A stretch of DNA of 64,000 bases from BOKV01 sp041739465 (GTDB taxonomy: Bacteria; Pseudomonadota; Alphaproteobacteria; Rhizobiales; Rhizobiaceae). Below are positions 9,117-17,413 of the stretch, piece by piece. The stretch lies in assembly GCA_041739465.1 (NCBI GenBank), contig JBGSNX010000059.1, positions 49,950 to 113,949 on the forward strand, written 5' to 3'. The first letter of the stretch is position 1. Each line of letters begins with the position of its first letter. A program made the translations under genes and the position numbers. The notes beneath the pieces are model-generated. The model saw only the letters and a program-made list of their open reading frames with translations, made no database searches and had not been told where the DNA came from.

Positions 9117-9995
9117 ATGGCCATGCTGCCAAACCGCAAGATATGGACTTGGTTTGAAGGAAGCTGGCAGGCAGGCAACGTGCCGATCCTGGGCTCTGCC
9201 GACCACGGCACATGGCTTGGGACGATGATTTTCGATGGTGCGCGTGCATTCGATGGTGTCGCCCCGGACCTTGAGCCGCATTGCGCCAGGGCCAACCATT
9301 CAGCAACCGTGATGGGCCTGAAGCCAACCATGGCAACGGGCCCGATGGCAGAACTGGCCCGCGAAGGCATCGCCAAGTTTGACAAGAGCTCGGCGCTTTA
9401 CATCCGGCCCATGTACTGGTCGCGCGAGGGCGGCGCCATGAAGGTTGACGCGGACCCCGATTCCACAGGGTTTGCTCTGTGCATCGAAGAAGCTTCAATG
9501 GGTGTGGGGGCCGGTTTCACCGTGACCACAACCAGCTTTACGCGCCCTTCGCTTGCCACGAATTTGACCAACGCAAAGGCGGCATGTCTTTACCCCAACA
9601 ACGCGCGCATGCTGCGCGAGGCCCAGCAAAAAGGCTTTGGCAACGCCATTGTCTGCGATCCGCTGGGCAATGTGGCCGAAACCGCCACGTCAAACATTTT
9701 CATGGTCAAGGGCGGCGAGGTTTACACCCCGATTCCCAATGGTACCTTTCTCAACGGCATCACCCGCCAGCGCGTCATCAAGCTGCTGCGCGATACGGGC
9801 ATCAAGGTTTGGGAAGCGACGCTGACGCTGGACGATTTCCGCGCCGCCGACGAAATATTTTCTACCGGCAACTATTCCAAGGTCGTGCCGATTACCGCCT
9901 TCGACAAGCACGAACCTGGACCGGGGAAAATCACTGCGCGTGCGCGCGAACTCTATTTCGACTGGGCCCACCAGACCGCGCGCGTGGGCAGTTAG
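9117..9995 (+). CDS. ilvE: Branched-chain amino acid aminotransferase (class IV)
   Basis: A 292-residue fold-type IV PLP aminotransferase. The segment ATNLTNAKAACLYPNNARMLREA holds the PLP-binding Lys region, and DPLGNVAETATSNIFMVK followed by NGITRQRVIKLL are the family signatures. It transfers amino groups between Leu/Ile/Val and 2-oxoglutarate in the cytosol; D-amino-acid transaminase or another class IV specificity is possible but less likely given length and the absence of pabC-type context. GAGGG lies a short distance before the ATG at 9117; a second in-frame ATG follows at 9123. The channel gene begins 15 bases downstream on the same strand. Confidence 0.87.
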   Translation: MAMLPNRKIWTWFEGSWQAGNVPILGSADHGTWLGTMIFDGARAFDGVAPDLEPHCARANHSATVMGLKPTMATGPMAELAREGIAKFDKSSALYIRPMYWSREGGAMKVDADPDSTGFALCIEEASMGVGAGFTVTTTSFTRPSLATNLTNAKAACLYPNNARMLREAQQKGFGNAIVCDPLGNVAETATSNIFMVKGGEVYTPIPNGTFLNGITRQRVIKLLRDTGIKVWEATLTLDDFRAADEIFSTGNYSKVVPITAFDKHEPGPGKITARARELYFDWAHQTARVGS

Positions 9996-10010
9996 GCGGA
10001 AGTGGCATCA

Positions 10011-11183
10011 ATGGCCGACATCTTGCCTCCAGACATGCCGCTTCGCCGAAAGGTCTATGAGATCATCGAGCGCGGTCATCGCGGCAACATCGCGCTTTTC
10101 TTTGATTATTCGATCATCATCCTGATCCTGCTGAACGTCTTTTTGTCCGTAGTCGGGACGGTGCAGTCGGTGCAGGAGGCCTGGGGCCCGCAAATAGCGG
10201 CGCTCGACCGGTTATGCGTTGCGGTCTTTCTGGCGGAATATCTGGCGCGCATATGGGTTGCGCCCGAACATCCGCACCTCAAGGGCGAGTCGGATTTCAT
10301 GTCGCGGATGAAGACCATCGCGATGCCGTTGATGATTGTTGATGCAGTTGCCCTTGCCCCGTTTTTCATCGAACTGGCAACGGGTGCCGATCTTGCAGCA
10401 ATACGGGTGCTGCGCATTGTCCGGTTCTATCGCCTTGCCCGGTATGCGCCGGCAATTGCCACCATCGGCCGCGTGCTGGCCTCCGAATGGCGCTCGCTCG
10501 TGGGCACTGGAGTCATATTTTTCGGCCTGCTGCTACTGGCTTCGGTGGTGATGTATTTTGCTGAAAGCCACGTGCAGCCGGACAAGTTCGGCGACATTCC
10601 CTCGACCATGTGGTGGGCAGTGGTTACCTTGTCCACGGTCGGCTATGGCGACGTTGTGCCAGCCACGGCGATTGGCAAGATCGTTGCGGGTTGCACCATG
10701 GCGCTGGGGATCATGTTCTTTGCGCTGCCCGTTGGCATCATCGCCAACGGCTTTCAGGAGGAAATCAAGCGCCGCGATTTCGTTGTTTCGTTTGCGATGG
10801 TTGCCAAGGTGCCGCTTTTCTCAAAGCTTGAAGTGCCGATGATCGCGCGCCTGGTAGGACTGCTCAGTGCCAAGAAATTTGCCACCGGTGCGCTGGTCAT
10901 TTCGCGTGGCGACAAGGCCGATGCCATGTACTTCATCACCCGCGGCGAGGTGGAAGTGGAAATTCCCGGCAAGTCGATCAAGCTCTCCGAAGGGGACTTT
11001 TTTGGCGAAATTGCATTGATCCACCACGATGCCCTGCGCACGGCAAATGTCTACGCGTCGCGTCCTACGGATTTGTTGGTGCTTTCGGCTCCCGATTTTC
11101 GGCGCATGATTCACCAAAGCCCGGAACTGGCAAACGCAGTACGCGAAACTGCCGAGCAACGGATGAGCCAAAACAAGTCCTGA
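10011..11183 (+). CDS. Six-TM potassium channel with C-terminal cyclic-nucleotide-binding domain (MlotiK1-like)
   Basis: The 390-residue protein has voltage-sensor-like helices S1-S4, with S4 visible as IRVLRIVRFYRLARYAP carrying spaced Arg. S5 is followed by the K+ selectivity filter in TLSTVGYGDVVP, and S6 is GIMFFALPVGIIANGF. Residues about 285-385 form a cyclic-nucleotide-binding domain with the phosphate-binding cassette GDFFGEIALIHHDALRTANV, including the conserved Gly-Glu and Arg. No long C-linker is present, as in the Mesorhizobium loti channel MlotiK1. It is probably a cAMP-gated K+ channel of the inner membrane. GGCGGA precedes the ATG at 10011; a GTG at 10002 is an alternative. Confidence 0.9.
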   Translation: MADILPPDMPLRRKVYEIIERGHRGNIALFFDYSIIILILLNVFLSVVGTVQSVQEAWGPQIAALDRLCVAVFLAEYLARIWVAPEHPHLKGESDFMSRMKTIAMPLMIVDAVALAPFFIELATGADLAAIRVLRIVRFYRLARYAPAIATIGRVLASEWRSLVGTGVIFFGLLLLASVVMYFAESHVQPDKFGDIPSTMWWAVVTLSTVGYGDVVPATAIGKIVAGCTMALGIMFFALPVGIIANGFQEEIKRRDFVVSFAMVAKVPLFSKLEVPMIARLVGLLSAKKFATGALVISRGDKADAMYFITRGEVEVEIPGKSIKLSEGDFFGEIALIHHDALRTANVYASRPTDLLVLSAPDFRRMIHQSPELANAVRETAEQRMSQNKS

Positions 11184-11190
11184 GCAGGGA

Positions 11191-12909
11191 CTATTGCGGC
11201 CTCGTTTGCAGATAGCAGGCCAAGTTTGCCATGGTGCGCTCGTCAGGCGACTGTCCGGCGAGATCGAGCAACTGCTCCACAGTCTCTTCCAACAATTTGC
11301 TGCCGTGCGAACGCAAATGGCAAAGGGCTGTGGCCAAAAGCGAAAGCGCAACCAGTGACGGCGTTTTTGGCGTTGAAGCAAAGAGTTCGCCCGACAGTGC
11401 TGCAGTGATCAGCCTGCGGGAAACCTCCCCGAAATCCGGTTGTTCTTCGGCCAGTTCCGCCAGCAAAGCCGCCCAGCCCAGCCGGCCTTCCGATATCGAG
11501 GAGTTGGGCCAATCCAGTGGCTGCCATTCTTCCCTGTCAAAACCGTTCTGCAAAAAGCGTCCGGCAATTTCTTTCGCTTGCTGGCGCATCGCTGTGATCC
11601 CGGTCTTGTGGTGCAGATCAAGCAACCGGTTGGCATTGACCAGCGCACGCGGCGACCCGGCGGGAACATGTTCATCGGGCAAAACACCGGCATCCAGCCC
11701 TGGCACTGTTGCCTGTTTTTCCATGGTCGCTGGTCTCAGGTGGTCTGAACCTTCGAGCAGTTTTGAAGCCCTAGCAATGTTGCGCCTTGCGAGCGCAGCC
11801 GTGGCATGCCGGTCATCGCTTTTTCGGGCCAGAAACGGCTCTTCAGCACGGGCTTTTTCAACAAATTTGCGCAGATCCTGCGAGCGCGAAGCATCGGCAA
11901 CCAGCAACACGTCGGGTGTTTCCACGATAACCAGGTCGCGAACACCGATTGCTGCAAGTTTGCGCGTGCCGCCCCGGTGCAAGATGTTGCTGGCATCGAT
12001 CATCCAGTCATCTTCAAATACAGCATTGCCAAACCCGTCTCTGTCGGCAACTGCATGAATAGCCGGCCAGGCGCCAAGGTCGGACCATGGGAAGTTCGCA
12101 CGCACCACCGCGCCCTTGTCGGTGTGTTCCATGATTGCCTTGTCGAAGGGCAGGGACTGACAAGCGCCAAATGCTGCCGCTTCAAGCAGCAAACCACCTG
12201 CTACAGGTACGGCCTTCTCCACCGCCATTTTTGCAGCCTGCCAAATCTCTGGTGCGTGCTTGTTGAATTGTTCTGCAATTGCATCTGCGCGAAACACGAA
12301 CATGCCCGAATTCCAGAAGCAGTCGCCAGCGTCCAGATAGGATTGCGCGGTTGCTGCATCCGGCTTTTCTTCAAAGCCCAATATGCGGGCAATCTTGCCG
12401 TCTTCCAGGTTGAACCTGATATATCCATAGCCTGTATTCGGGTGGTCAGGCTTGATACCGAACGTGACGATGGTTCCTTTTTGCGCTGCTTCGCTGGCAA
12501 GCGCCAGATCGGCAAGAAATGCCTCACTGTCGGAAATATGGTGATCGGCAGCAAGTACGGCGATGGTGGCGTTGGGGTTACTGTCGATGACATGCGCCAC
12601 TGCCGCCGCAATTGCCGGTGCCGTGTTTTTGCCGAAAGGCTCGAACAAGAGATCGAATGCCAGCGCCTGGTGATCGCATTGGCTTGCAATCAGACCGGCA
12701 TGGCCTTCTGCGCCAACCACGACCACTTTCGCAAAACCGGTAGGGCGCGAAGGTCCGAGCAGCCGGTCGATGGTTTGCTGAAACAGGCTGCGGTTTCCCG
12801 CCAAGGGCAGAAATTGCTTTGGCTTGTCTTCGCGGGACAGGGGCCAAAGTCGAGTGCCAAATCCGCCCGCCAGAACCACTGCGACGAACTGCCCGTCCCG
12901 TTTCGCCAT
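11191..12909 (-). CDS. Mannose-1-phosphate guanylyltransferase with non-cupin helical C-terminal region
   Basis: Residues 1 to about 350 are a sugar-phosphate nucleotidyltransferase: VVLAGGFGTRLWPLSREDKPKQF (GTP-binding and pyrophosphorylase signature), FEPFGKNTAPAIAAA, LAADHHI, FEEKP and FWNSGMFVF. It makes GDP-mannose from mannose-1-phosphate for polysaccharide synthesis. Usual type II enzymes continue into a cupin mannose-6-phosphate isomerase; here the remaining about 200 residues (bases 11194-11817) are instead Leu/Ala-rich and predicted helical, with no cupin HxH motif. The domain is not identified. The gene converges with the channel gene (7-base gap), and the ATG at 12909 starts directly before the nucleotide-binding strand. 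Confidence 0.88.
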   Translation of the reverse strand: MAKRDGQFVAVVLAGGFGTRLWPLSREDKPKQFLPLAGNRSLFQQTIDRLLGPSRPTGFAKVVVVGAEGHAGLIASQCDHQALAFDLLFEPFGKNTAPAIAAAVAHVIDSNPNATIAVLAADHHISDSEAFLADLALASEAAQKGTIVTFGIKPDHPNTGYGYIRFNLEDGKIARILGFEEKPDAATAQSYLDAGDCFWNSGMFVFRADAIAEQFNKHAPEIWQAAKMAVEKAVPVAGGLLLEAAAFGACQSLPFDKAIMEHTDKGAVVRANFPWSDLGAWPAIHAVADRDGFGNAVFEDDWMIDASNILHRGGTRKLAAIGVRDLVIVETPDVLLVADASRSQDLRKFVEKARAEEPFLARKSDDRHATAALARRNIARASKLLEGSDHLRPATMEKQATVPGLDAGVLPDEHVPAGSPRALVNANRLLDLHHKTGITAMRQQAKEIAGRFLQNGFDREEWQPLDWPNSSISEGRLGWAALLAELAEEQPDFGEVSRRLITAALSGELFASTPKTPSLVALSLLATALCHLRSHGSKLLEETVEQLLDLAGQSPDERTMANLACYLQTRPQ

Positions 12910-13149
12910 GATTTCCCGCCTTTTTGTCGCGCTTGCTGCAAGGCTTGCGGCGCCTGGATTTCAATACCTGTTGCCGGACAACCCATCCGGCATGCGGGTG
13001 CTTTTGGCCGCTGCGCGCACCGCTGTCAATTGTCCCGAAATGCGGGCGTCATCTGCTCGTCAAGTGCTTGACGCAAGGATGGCCACGGATAATGGTAATG
13101 TGGGGCTTTAGGCCGGGTGTCCGGTCGCGCTAGCGGGAAGGGAATACAC

Positions 13150-13755
13150 ATGAAACGGGTTTTGATGGCCGTGGCTGCGATCGGCATGACCATTGCGATG
13201 CATTCGGGGACAGCTTGGTCTGCGGAAGTGGGCCGCGCCACTGTGGATGGCAAGGAAGTCATTTTGAATGACGACAACACTTGGGCGTTTGTCCCGGCTG
13301 CTACTGCTCCGGGCAATTGCACTTCGATCAAGTCGGAAGTTCTGCCGGTCGGTTTGTGTCTTGATCCGGCAGGTTGGGCGCTCGCCAATCTTGAAGGCGC
13401 TGCCGAGCAGAGCTTCAAGCGCAAGGACACTGAATTTTACCTGATGCTGATCACCGAAAAGGAATTCTTTGACCAGCCAACCTTGAAAAAGGCCTTGCTC
13501 ACCAATGCCCAGAACGCGGCTGGCCTTGAAAAGGTCAAGACGCTCGAGGACGGTCAGGCAACCGTTGCCGGCAAGGATTTCGGACGCATCGTCTACCAGA
13601 CAATCATCGACGGCCTCGATGTCACCTATGAAAACTATTATCGCGGCCTCGACGGCAAGGGCTCGGTTCAGTTCGTGTTCTTCGCGCTGACCTCGGACTA
13701 CGAAAAGTTCCGCCCGGCAATCGACGAAGCCGTTGCCGGCATGTCGGTCGAGTGA
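13150..13755 (+). CDS. Exported protein of unknown function
   Basis: The 201-residue protein starts with a clear Sec signal peptide (MKRVLMAVAAIGMTIAMHSGTAWSA, cleavage near residue 25), so it is probably periplasmic. The mature part begins VGRATVDGKEVILNDDNTWAFVP, a short beta-type segment resembling repeat units in exported SH3-like or 'DGTW' proteins, and continues as an alpha/beta region with a possible disulfide (GNCTSI, VGLCLD). I do not recognise the family. GGAAGGGAA precedes the ATG at 13150. It is a single gene followed by its own terminator. Confidence 0.7.
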   Translation: MKRVLMAVAAIGMTIAMHSGTAWSAEVGRATVDGKEVILNDDNTWAFVPAATAPGNCTSIKSEVLPVGLCLDPAGWALANLEGAAEQSFKRKDTEFYLMLITEKEFFDQPTLKKALLTNAQNAAGLEKVKTLEDGQATVAGKDFGRIVYQTIIDGLDVTYENYYRGLDGKGSVQFVFFALTSDYEKFRPAIDEAVAGMSVE

Positions 13756-13778
13756 TTGCTTGCCAAATTGAGTAAATG

Positions 13779-13808
13779 AAAACGGGGCCAGATGGCCCCG
13801 TTTTTTTG
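13779..13808 (+). terminator. Intrinsic terminator after the exported 201-aa gene
   Basis: A perfect 7-bp stem (CGGGGCC/GGCCCCG) with a 4-base AGAT loop is followed by seven or more T. It begins about 25 bases after the stop at 13755. The AAAA tract on the other side may give weak termination in reverse. Confidence 0.9.
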
Positions 13809-13874
13809 TTGATGTAGGCAATGTTGTTTTCATGCGCGCATATTGCGCTGGGAGATTGTCTCAACCAAAGGGAT

Positions 13875-15617
13875 TCACAACTTTCTGCAAGTCGCATTCC
13901 CGGGGTTAATACCCATGCTCAGCCACGTTCTGTTGGTTGGTTTGCACATTTTTACCCATTCGCGATCGCTCCAACACTCCATGCATTCCCTTCCGACGGC
14001 GTTCGCTGATTTCTTTGTCGTCGAGGCATTTGGTGCTGCCTTGGTCGTTGCGACAGGGGGATTCTCGCCTGAAGACTTTGCATTTGCCTTCGGTTCGACG
14101 CTTGCTTCGCGCTTGACCTTCTCACAGCGCCCGTTTTTCTCTTCGAGCCCCTTGCCGCAAACCAGCGGGCAGACTCGAACTGAGGTGGCCTTAAGTCGAC
14201 CCAAAACGTCCGCCGAAGGTTCAAGCGAAGCAAGTTTGATCCCTTGCCGCCCCGCATAGTCCTTCAATGCGCGTTGAGAACCCGAACCCCAATTGCCGTC
14301 CGCCCTGCCAGAGAGGCAACCGATCCGGACCAGTTCCTTCTGCGTTGCCAACGCCAGATCGGCAGGTTCGACGGGGGCAAGGTCTGTCGTGGGTTGGGCG
14401 GCAGCAGGCTGTTCGAGCTTTGCAATCTCCAGTGATTTCTGCTTTTCAGCTTCTTCCTTGGCCTTGGCCTCCATCTCAGCTTTGGCTTGAGCCGCCTTGT
14501 TCTCATCAATGCGAATGCGCGCAAGATCAGCAAACTGGCCCTGCGGATATTTCACCAGATAGGCCTCAAGATAGGCCGTTCCACCGCTGTCTTTGATCGA
14601 GTTCCAATAGGCAAGTTCTGCAGAATTGTCAGGTGCTGCAGGTGCCGCCGGTTTCTGTTCTTTTGCTTTTTTCTCCAGCCCCACCATCTTCAGTCTGGCG
14701 ATGTCAGCAAACGCGCCTTTTGGCCAGCGAGACAGATAAGCCTCGAAATAGCCCTTGTCTTCGCTGTCCTTGACACTGTCCCAAAAGGCTAGCTCTACCG
14801 CGTTGTCGTTCTGCTGCGGGGCCTTTGCTTCTGGGACGGGTTCGGGCTTAGGCTCTTCCTTCGGCTTTTCCTTCAGGATGACTGGACCGGTGAGCGAGGA
14901 ATTGTCCCACGGAACCTGCTTTCCGCCAGTTGAATCGAGCACTTCACGGCGCACCATAACAAGGTCTTCTGTGACGCTCTGGCCCTCGGTGCCAAGGTGC
15001 TTCAACAGCGCCGTGGTAAAGGGGGAGTTTCTGCCGTTCCCGTCCAGCGCCACATTGCCGGGTTGGGTCGCAAAAGCGATCAGTGAGCCAACGCCTGACC
15101 CAAGTTTTGCCAGACCCCGCCCGACAGCTGCCGAACGCGTACCCATCGACCGCGCCAGATTTTCGGCAAGCGGATTGTCTCGGCAGGCATCCAGAAAGAT
15201 GAGATTGATTTTGGTGTTCTGCTCCATGGCCGAAAGCACGAGATCCATGGGAAACGTTTCGAAATCAAGGTCGCTGTACGAGGCAAGCTGCGCATCAACC
15301 GGCGCCATGTAGTTGGACCCGTTCACCTGCAGCCCGTGCCCGGCATAGAAAAACAATGAGAGGTCCGCGCCTTCGATCTGCTTGATGAATTTGCGTGCCA
15401 GCTTTCGCATGTCGTCAAGGGACATGTCCTGGCCGGTCACCACCTCGAAGCCAAGTTCTTCGAGTTTCCTTGCCATGTCTGCTGCGTCGTTTCTGGGATT
15501 GGCGAGCTGCGGCACATGCTGATACGCCGAATTGCCGATCACCAGCGCTACCCGGCGCTCGGCGTGCGCTGGAAGTGCGGAAAGCAAAAACAGCATCAGT
15601 ATGAAAAGAATTCGCAT
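13875..15617 (-). CDS. Exported caspase-fold (C14) peptidase-like protein with repeat and Cys-rich tail
   Basis: The 580-residue protein has a signal peptide (MRILFILMLFLLSALPAHA) and a caspase p20-like domain (about residues 20-245) with the catalytic His in YAGHGLQV and Cys in LDACRDNP. A Pro/Glu/Lys linker follows, then two tandem copies of a roughly 45-residue unit (AFWDSVKDS...YFEAYLSRWPKGAFADIARLK and AYWNSIKDS...YLEAYLVKYPQGQFADLARIR). After these come an Ala/Lys coiled segment, a peptidoglycan-binding-like stretch (GCLSGRADGNWGSGSQRALKDY) and a tail with several Cys. It belongs to the bacterial orthocaspase-like group; substrate and role are unknown. GGAGG lies about 6 bases before the ATG at 15617; the ATG at 15623 is too close to it. 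Confidence 0.85.
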   Translation of the reverse strand: MRILFILMLFLLSALPAHAERRVALVIGNSAYQHVPQLANPRNDAADMARKLEELGFEVVTGQDMSLDDMRKLARKFIKQIEGADLSLFFYAGHGLQVNGSNYMAPVDAQLASYSDLDFETFPMDLVLSAMEQNTKINLIFLDACRDNPLAENLARSMGTRSAAVGRGLAKLGSGVGSLIAFATQPGNVALDGNGRNSPFTTALLKHLGTEGQSVTEDLVMVRREVLDSTGGKQVPWDNSSLTGPVILKEKPKEEPKPEPVPEAKAPQQNDNAVELAFWDSVKDSEDKGYFEAYLSRWPKGAFADIARLKMVGLEKKAKEQKPAAPAAPDNSAELAYWNSIKDSGGTAYLEAYLVKYPQGQFADLARIRIDENKAAQAKAEMEAKAKEEAEKQKSLEIAKLEQPAAAQPTTDLAPVEPADLALATQKELVRIGCLSGRADGNWGSGSQRALKDYAGRQGIKLASLEPSADVLGRLKATSVRVCPLVCGKGLEEKNGRCEKVKREASVEPKANAKSSGENPPVATTKAAPNASTTKKSANAVGRECMECWSDREWVKMCKPTNRTWLSMGINPGNATCRKL

Positions 15618-15708
15618 CGCCATCCCTCCAACCCGCAGAAAGCTAGCAGACTTCGATTCGCTTGGAAAGAATGGGCCAAAGGCATGTCAGGGCCAGCATC
15701 AAACAGCA

Positions 15709-15735
15709 AAAACGGGGCCAAAAGGCCCCGTTTTC
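15709..15735 (-). terminator. Terminator of the rplM-rpsI operon
   Basis: On the minus strand the stem CGGGGCC-TTTT-GGCCCCG is followed by TTTTT, starting about 25 bases after the rpsI stop. The plus-strand side also has TTTTC, so it could act both ways. Confidence 0.88.
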
Positions 15736-15757
15736 TTGTCGAATACAAAGCGTGAAA

Positions 15758-16231
15758 TCAGCGCTTGGAGAACTGGAACGAACGACGGGCTTTCGCCTTG
15801 CCGTACTTCTTGCGCTCTACCACGCGGCTGTCGCGGGTCAGGAACCCACCCTTTTTGAGTACGGCGCGCAGCGTCGGCTCGTAATAGGTAAGCGCCTTGG
15901 AAAGACCATGGCGAACTGCACCAGCTTGGCCGGAAAGGCCGCCGCCGGTAACGGTTGCGATGATGTCATACTGTCCATCGCGGTTTGCCGCGAAGATTGG
16001 CTGGCGCAGGATCATCTGCAGGACCGGCCTTGCGAAGTAAGCGGCAAATTCCTTGCCGTTGACGGTGATCTTGCCCTTGCCGGGCTTGAGCCAAACGCGG
16101 GCTACCGCGTTCTTGCGCTTGCCGGTGGCATAGGCGCGGCCAAGGCTGTCCAGCTTCTGGACGTGAACAGGTGCCGCAGCCTGTGTGGCCGGGGCGGTGT
16201 TCAGGGTTTCAAGCGTCTCGAGACCAGCCAT
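15758..16231 (-). CDS. rpsI: 30S ribosomal protein S9
   Basis: The 157-residue protein ends in the diagnostic KARRSFQFSKR tail, which reaches the P-site tRNA. It contains the S9 core YATGKRKNAVARVWLKPGKGKITVNG and TVTGGGLSGQAGAVRHGLSKAL. The roughly 25-residue N-terminal extension (Ala/Thr/Gln-rich) is usual in Rhizobiales. AAAGGAGCG lies within the end of rplM before the ATG at 16231; the 2-base spacing between stop and start implies translational coupling with rplM. Confidence 0.98.
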   Translation of the reverse strand: MAGLETLETLNTAPATQAAAPVHVQKLDSLGRAYATGKRKNAVARVWLKPGKGKITVNGKEFAAYFARPVLQMILRQPIFAANRDGQYDIIATVTGGGLSGQAGAVRHGLSKALTYYEPTLRAVLKKGGFLTRDSRVVERKKYGKAKARRSFQFSKR

Positions 16232-16233
16232 GC

Positions 16234-16698
16234 TCAGGCGCTCCTTTTGTTCTTGGAATTCATCGAGGCGATGTCGAGTGTCACCGGCTGCTGTGCTTCA
16301 TGTGGATGCTCAGCTCCGGCATAGACGCGAAGGTTGCGCAGCTGCTGGCGGCCAAGCGGGCCTTCCGGGATCATGCGCTGCACGGCTTTCTGCATGACGC
16401 GCTCAGGAAAGCGGCCTTCCAGAATGGCGCGCGCGGTGCGCTCCTTGATGCCGCCGGCATAGCCTGTGTGCCAGTAGTACACCTTGTTGGCGTATTTCTT
16501 GCCGGTCAGGCGAACCTTGGCTGCATTGATGATGATGACATTGTCGCCATCATCGACGTGCGGGGTGAATGTGGCTTTGTGTTTGCCACGCAGGCGGTTG
16601 GCGACAATCGATGCCAACCGGCCAAGGACGAGATCCTCGGCGTCGATAAGCACCCATTTCTTCACCACCTCTGCAGGCTTCTGCGAGAAGGTCGTCAT
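16234..16698 (-). CDS. rplM: 50S ribosomal protein L13
   Basis: The 154-residue protein is L13, an early 50S assembly protein. Signatures are KKWVLIDAEDLVLGRLAS, GDNVIIINAAKVRLTGKK, YYWHTGYAGGIKERTA and VMQKAVQRMIPEGPLGRQQLRNLRVYAGAEHPHEAQ. The ATG at 16698 was chosen because the family N-terminus in this order is MxTFSQKPAEV and AAGG lies 9 bases upstream; the frame is open further upstream but is not L13-like. First gene of the rplM-rpsI operon. Confidence 0.98.
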   Translation of the reverse strand: MTTFSQKPAEVVKKWVLIDAEDLVLGRLASIVANRLRGKHKATFTPHVDDGDNVIIINAAKVRLTGKKYANKVYYWHTGYAGGIKERTARAILEGRFPERVMQKAVQRMIPEGPLGRQQLRNLRVYAGAEHPHEAQQPVTLDIASMNSKNKRSA

Positions 16699-16826
16699 TG
16701 CGGACATCCTTGTTTGTGTCTGCTGTTTGAAGGCAATTGACTTGCCCGTGGCCCGCGCTGGCAAACCTTGCCATCTACGGGAACGCCGATAACCGGCGAA
16801 AACAGCGGTCATCAAGCTTCAAGCGG

Positions 16827-16855
16827 GTGATAGTCGAGATACCTTGTTTCGTCAA
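16827..16855 (-). promoter_or_regulatory. Candidate sigma-70 promoter for rplM-rpsI
   Basis: On the minus strand TTGACG (16855-16850) and TATCAC (16832-16827) are separated by exactly 17 bases. This suits the alphaproteobacterial pattern of a strong -35 and a loose -10. Transcription would start near 16820, giving a leader of about 120 bases before rplM. Confidence 0.6.
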
Positions 16856-16910
16856 GCGATGAAAAATCTGTAAAAGCTAAGAAAAACGTTATAAAACAAT
16901 AAGTTATAAA

Positions 16911-16930
16911 TGCGGTATTATAATACCGCA
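16911..16930. promoter_or_regulatory. Perfect 20-bp palindrome upstream of the rplM operon
   Basis: The 20 bases from 16911 to 16930 equal their own reverse complement (half-site TGCGGTATTA) and contain TATAAT on both strands. The site lies in an AT-rich stretch between the terminator of the 85-residue exported gene and the rplM promoter. A dimeric regulator site or a bidirectional -10 element is possible; no known consensus is matched with confidence. Confidence 0.5.
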
Positions 16931-16942
16931 ACAATTGCGAAA

Positions 16943-16972
16943 GAAAACCCGGTCCGGATGGCCGAACCGGGT
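16943..16972 (-). terminator. Terminator of the 85-aa exported-protein gene
   Basis: AACCCGGT pairs with ACCGGGTT, extended by CGG/CCG across one mismatch, with an ATGG-type loop. On the minus strand it is followed by TTTTCTTTC. It starts 20 bases after the stop at 16992. Confidence 0.85.
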
Positions 16973-16991
16973 TGTCCTGGTATGATCGGGA

Positions 16992-17249
16992 TTACTTGAC
17001 TGACGAATAGCAAGCGCGATGCGCCGCGCCGCATTCCTGGCCCTTCATCATGTTCATCTTGATCTTTTCAGCGCCTTCGGTTGGCGTTGTCGCCAACGTG
17101 ACGTCTGTGCCGTCCTTGACGCACTGTGCATAGGCAGAATTGCAGGCGGAATAGCCTTCCATCATCATTTTGGCATCAGCCTGTGCGAGGGAAACGGTTG
17201 CGCCCATTGCGAACGATGCAGCAGCGATAGTTGCGAGGATACGTGTCAT
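16992..17249 (-). CDS. Small exported protein with twin Cx6C motif
   Basis: The 85-residue protein has a signal peptide (MTRILATIAAASFAMGATVSLAQA). Its mature part of about 60 residues is mostly helical, with four Cys spaced as two Cx6C pairs (CNSAYAQC and CGAAHRAC). This suggests two helices stapled by disulfides in the periplasm, similar in idea to CHCH-type hairpins. The family is not recognised. GGGAG stands before the ATG at 17249, and the gene has its own terminator. Confidence 0.72.
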   Translation of the reverse strand: MTRILATIAAASFAMGATVSLAQADAKMMMEGYSACNSAYAQCVKDGTDVTLATTPTEGAEKIKMNMMKGQECGAAHRACYSSVK

Positions 17250-17413
17250 TTGAATTCTCCCTTGGGATGTCTTCGAATTGTTTCAAGCCGCAACTGGCCA
17301 ATTGCGGCAAAGATGACATTACCACCACGCCAATCCGTTTCAACTGCTGGATTGACGCGGGGCGCAACAGTTGAAAACTGTTGCAGGGAAACACCGCACC
17401 TCAAAAGGTTGCC

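Noticed and set aside
11806..13071. 421-codon open frame opposite the guanylyltransferase
   Set aside because: The minus-strand frame has catalytic motifs throughout; this frame has none and is Cys/Arg-rich.
16699..16826. L13-type autoregulatory leader before rplM
   Set aside because: The leader length would allow it, but I see no structure matching the described L13 leader, which is known from Firmicutes.
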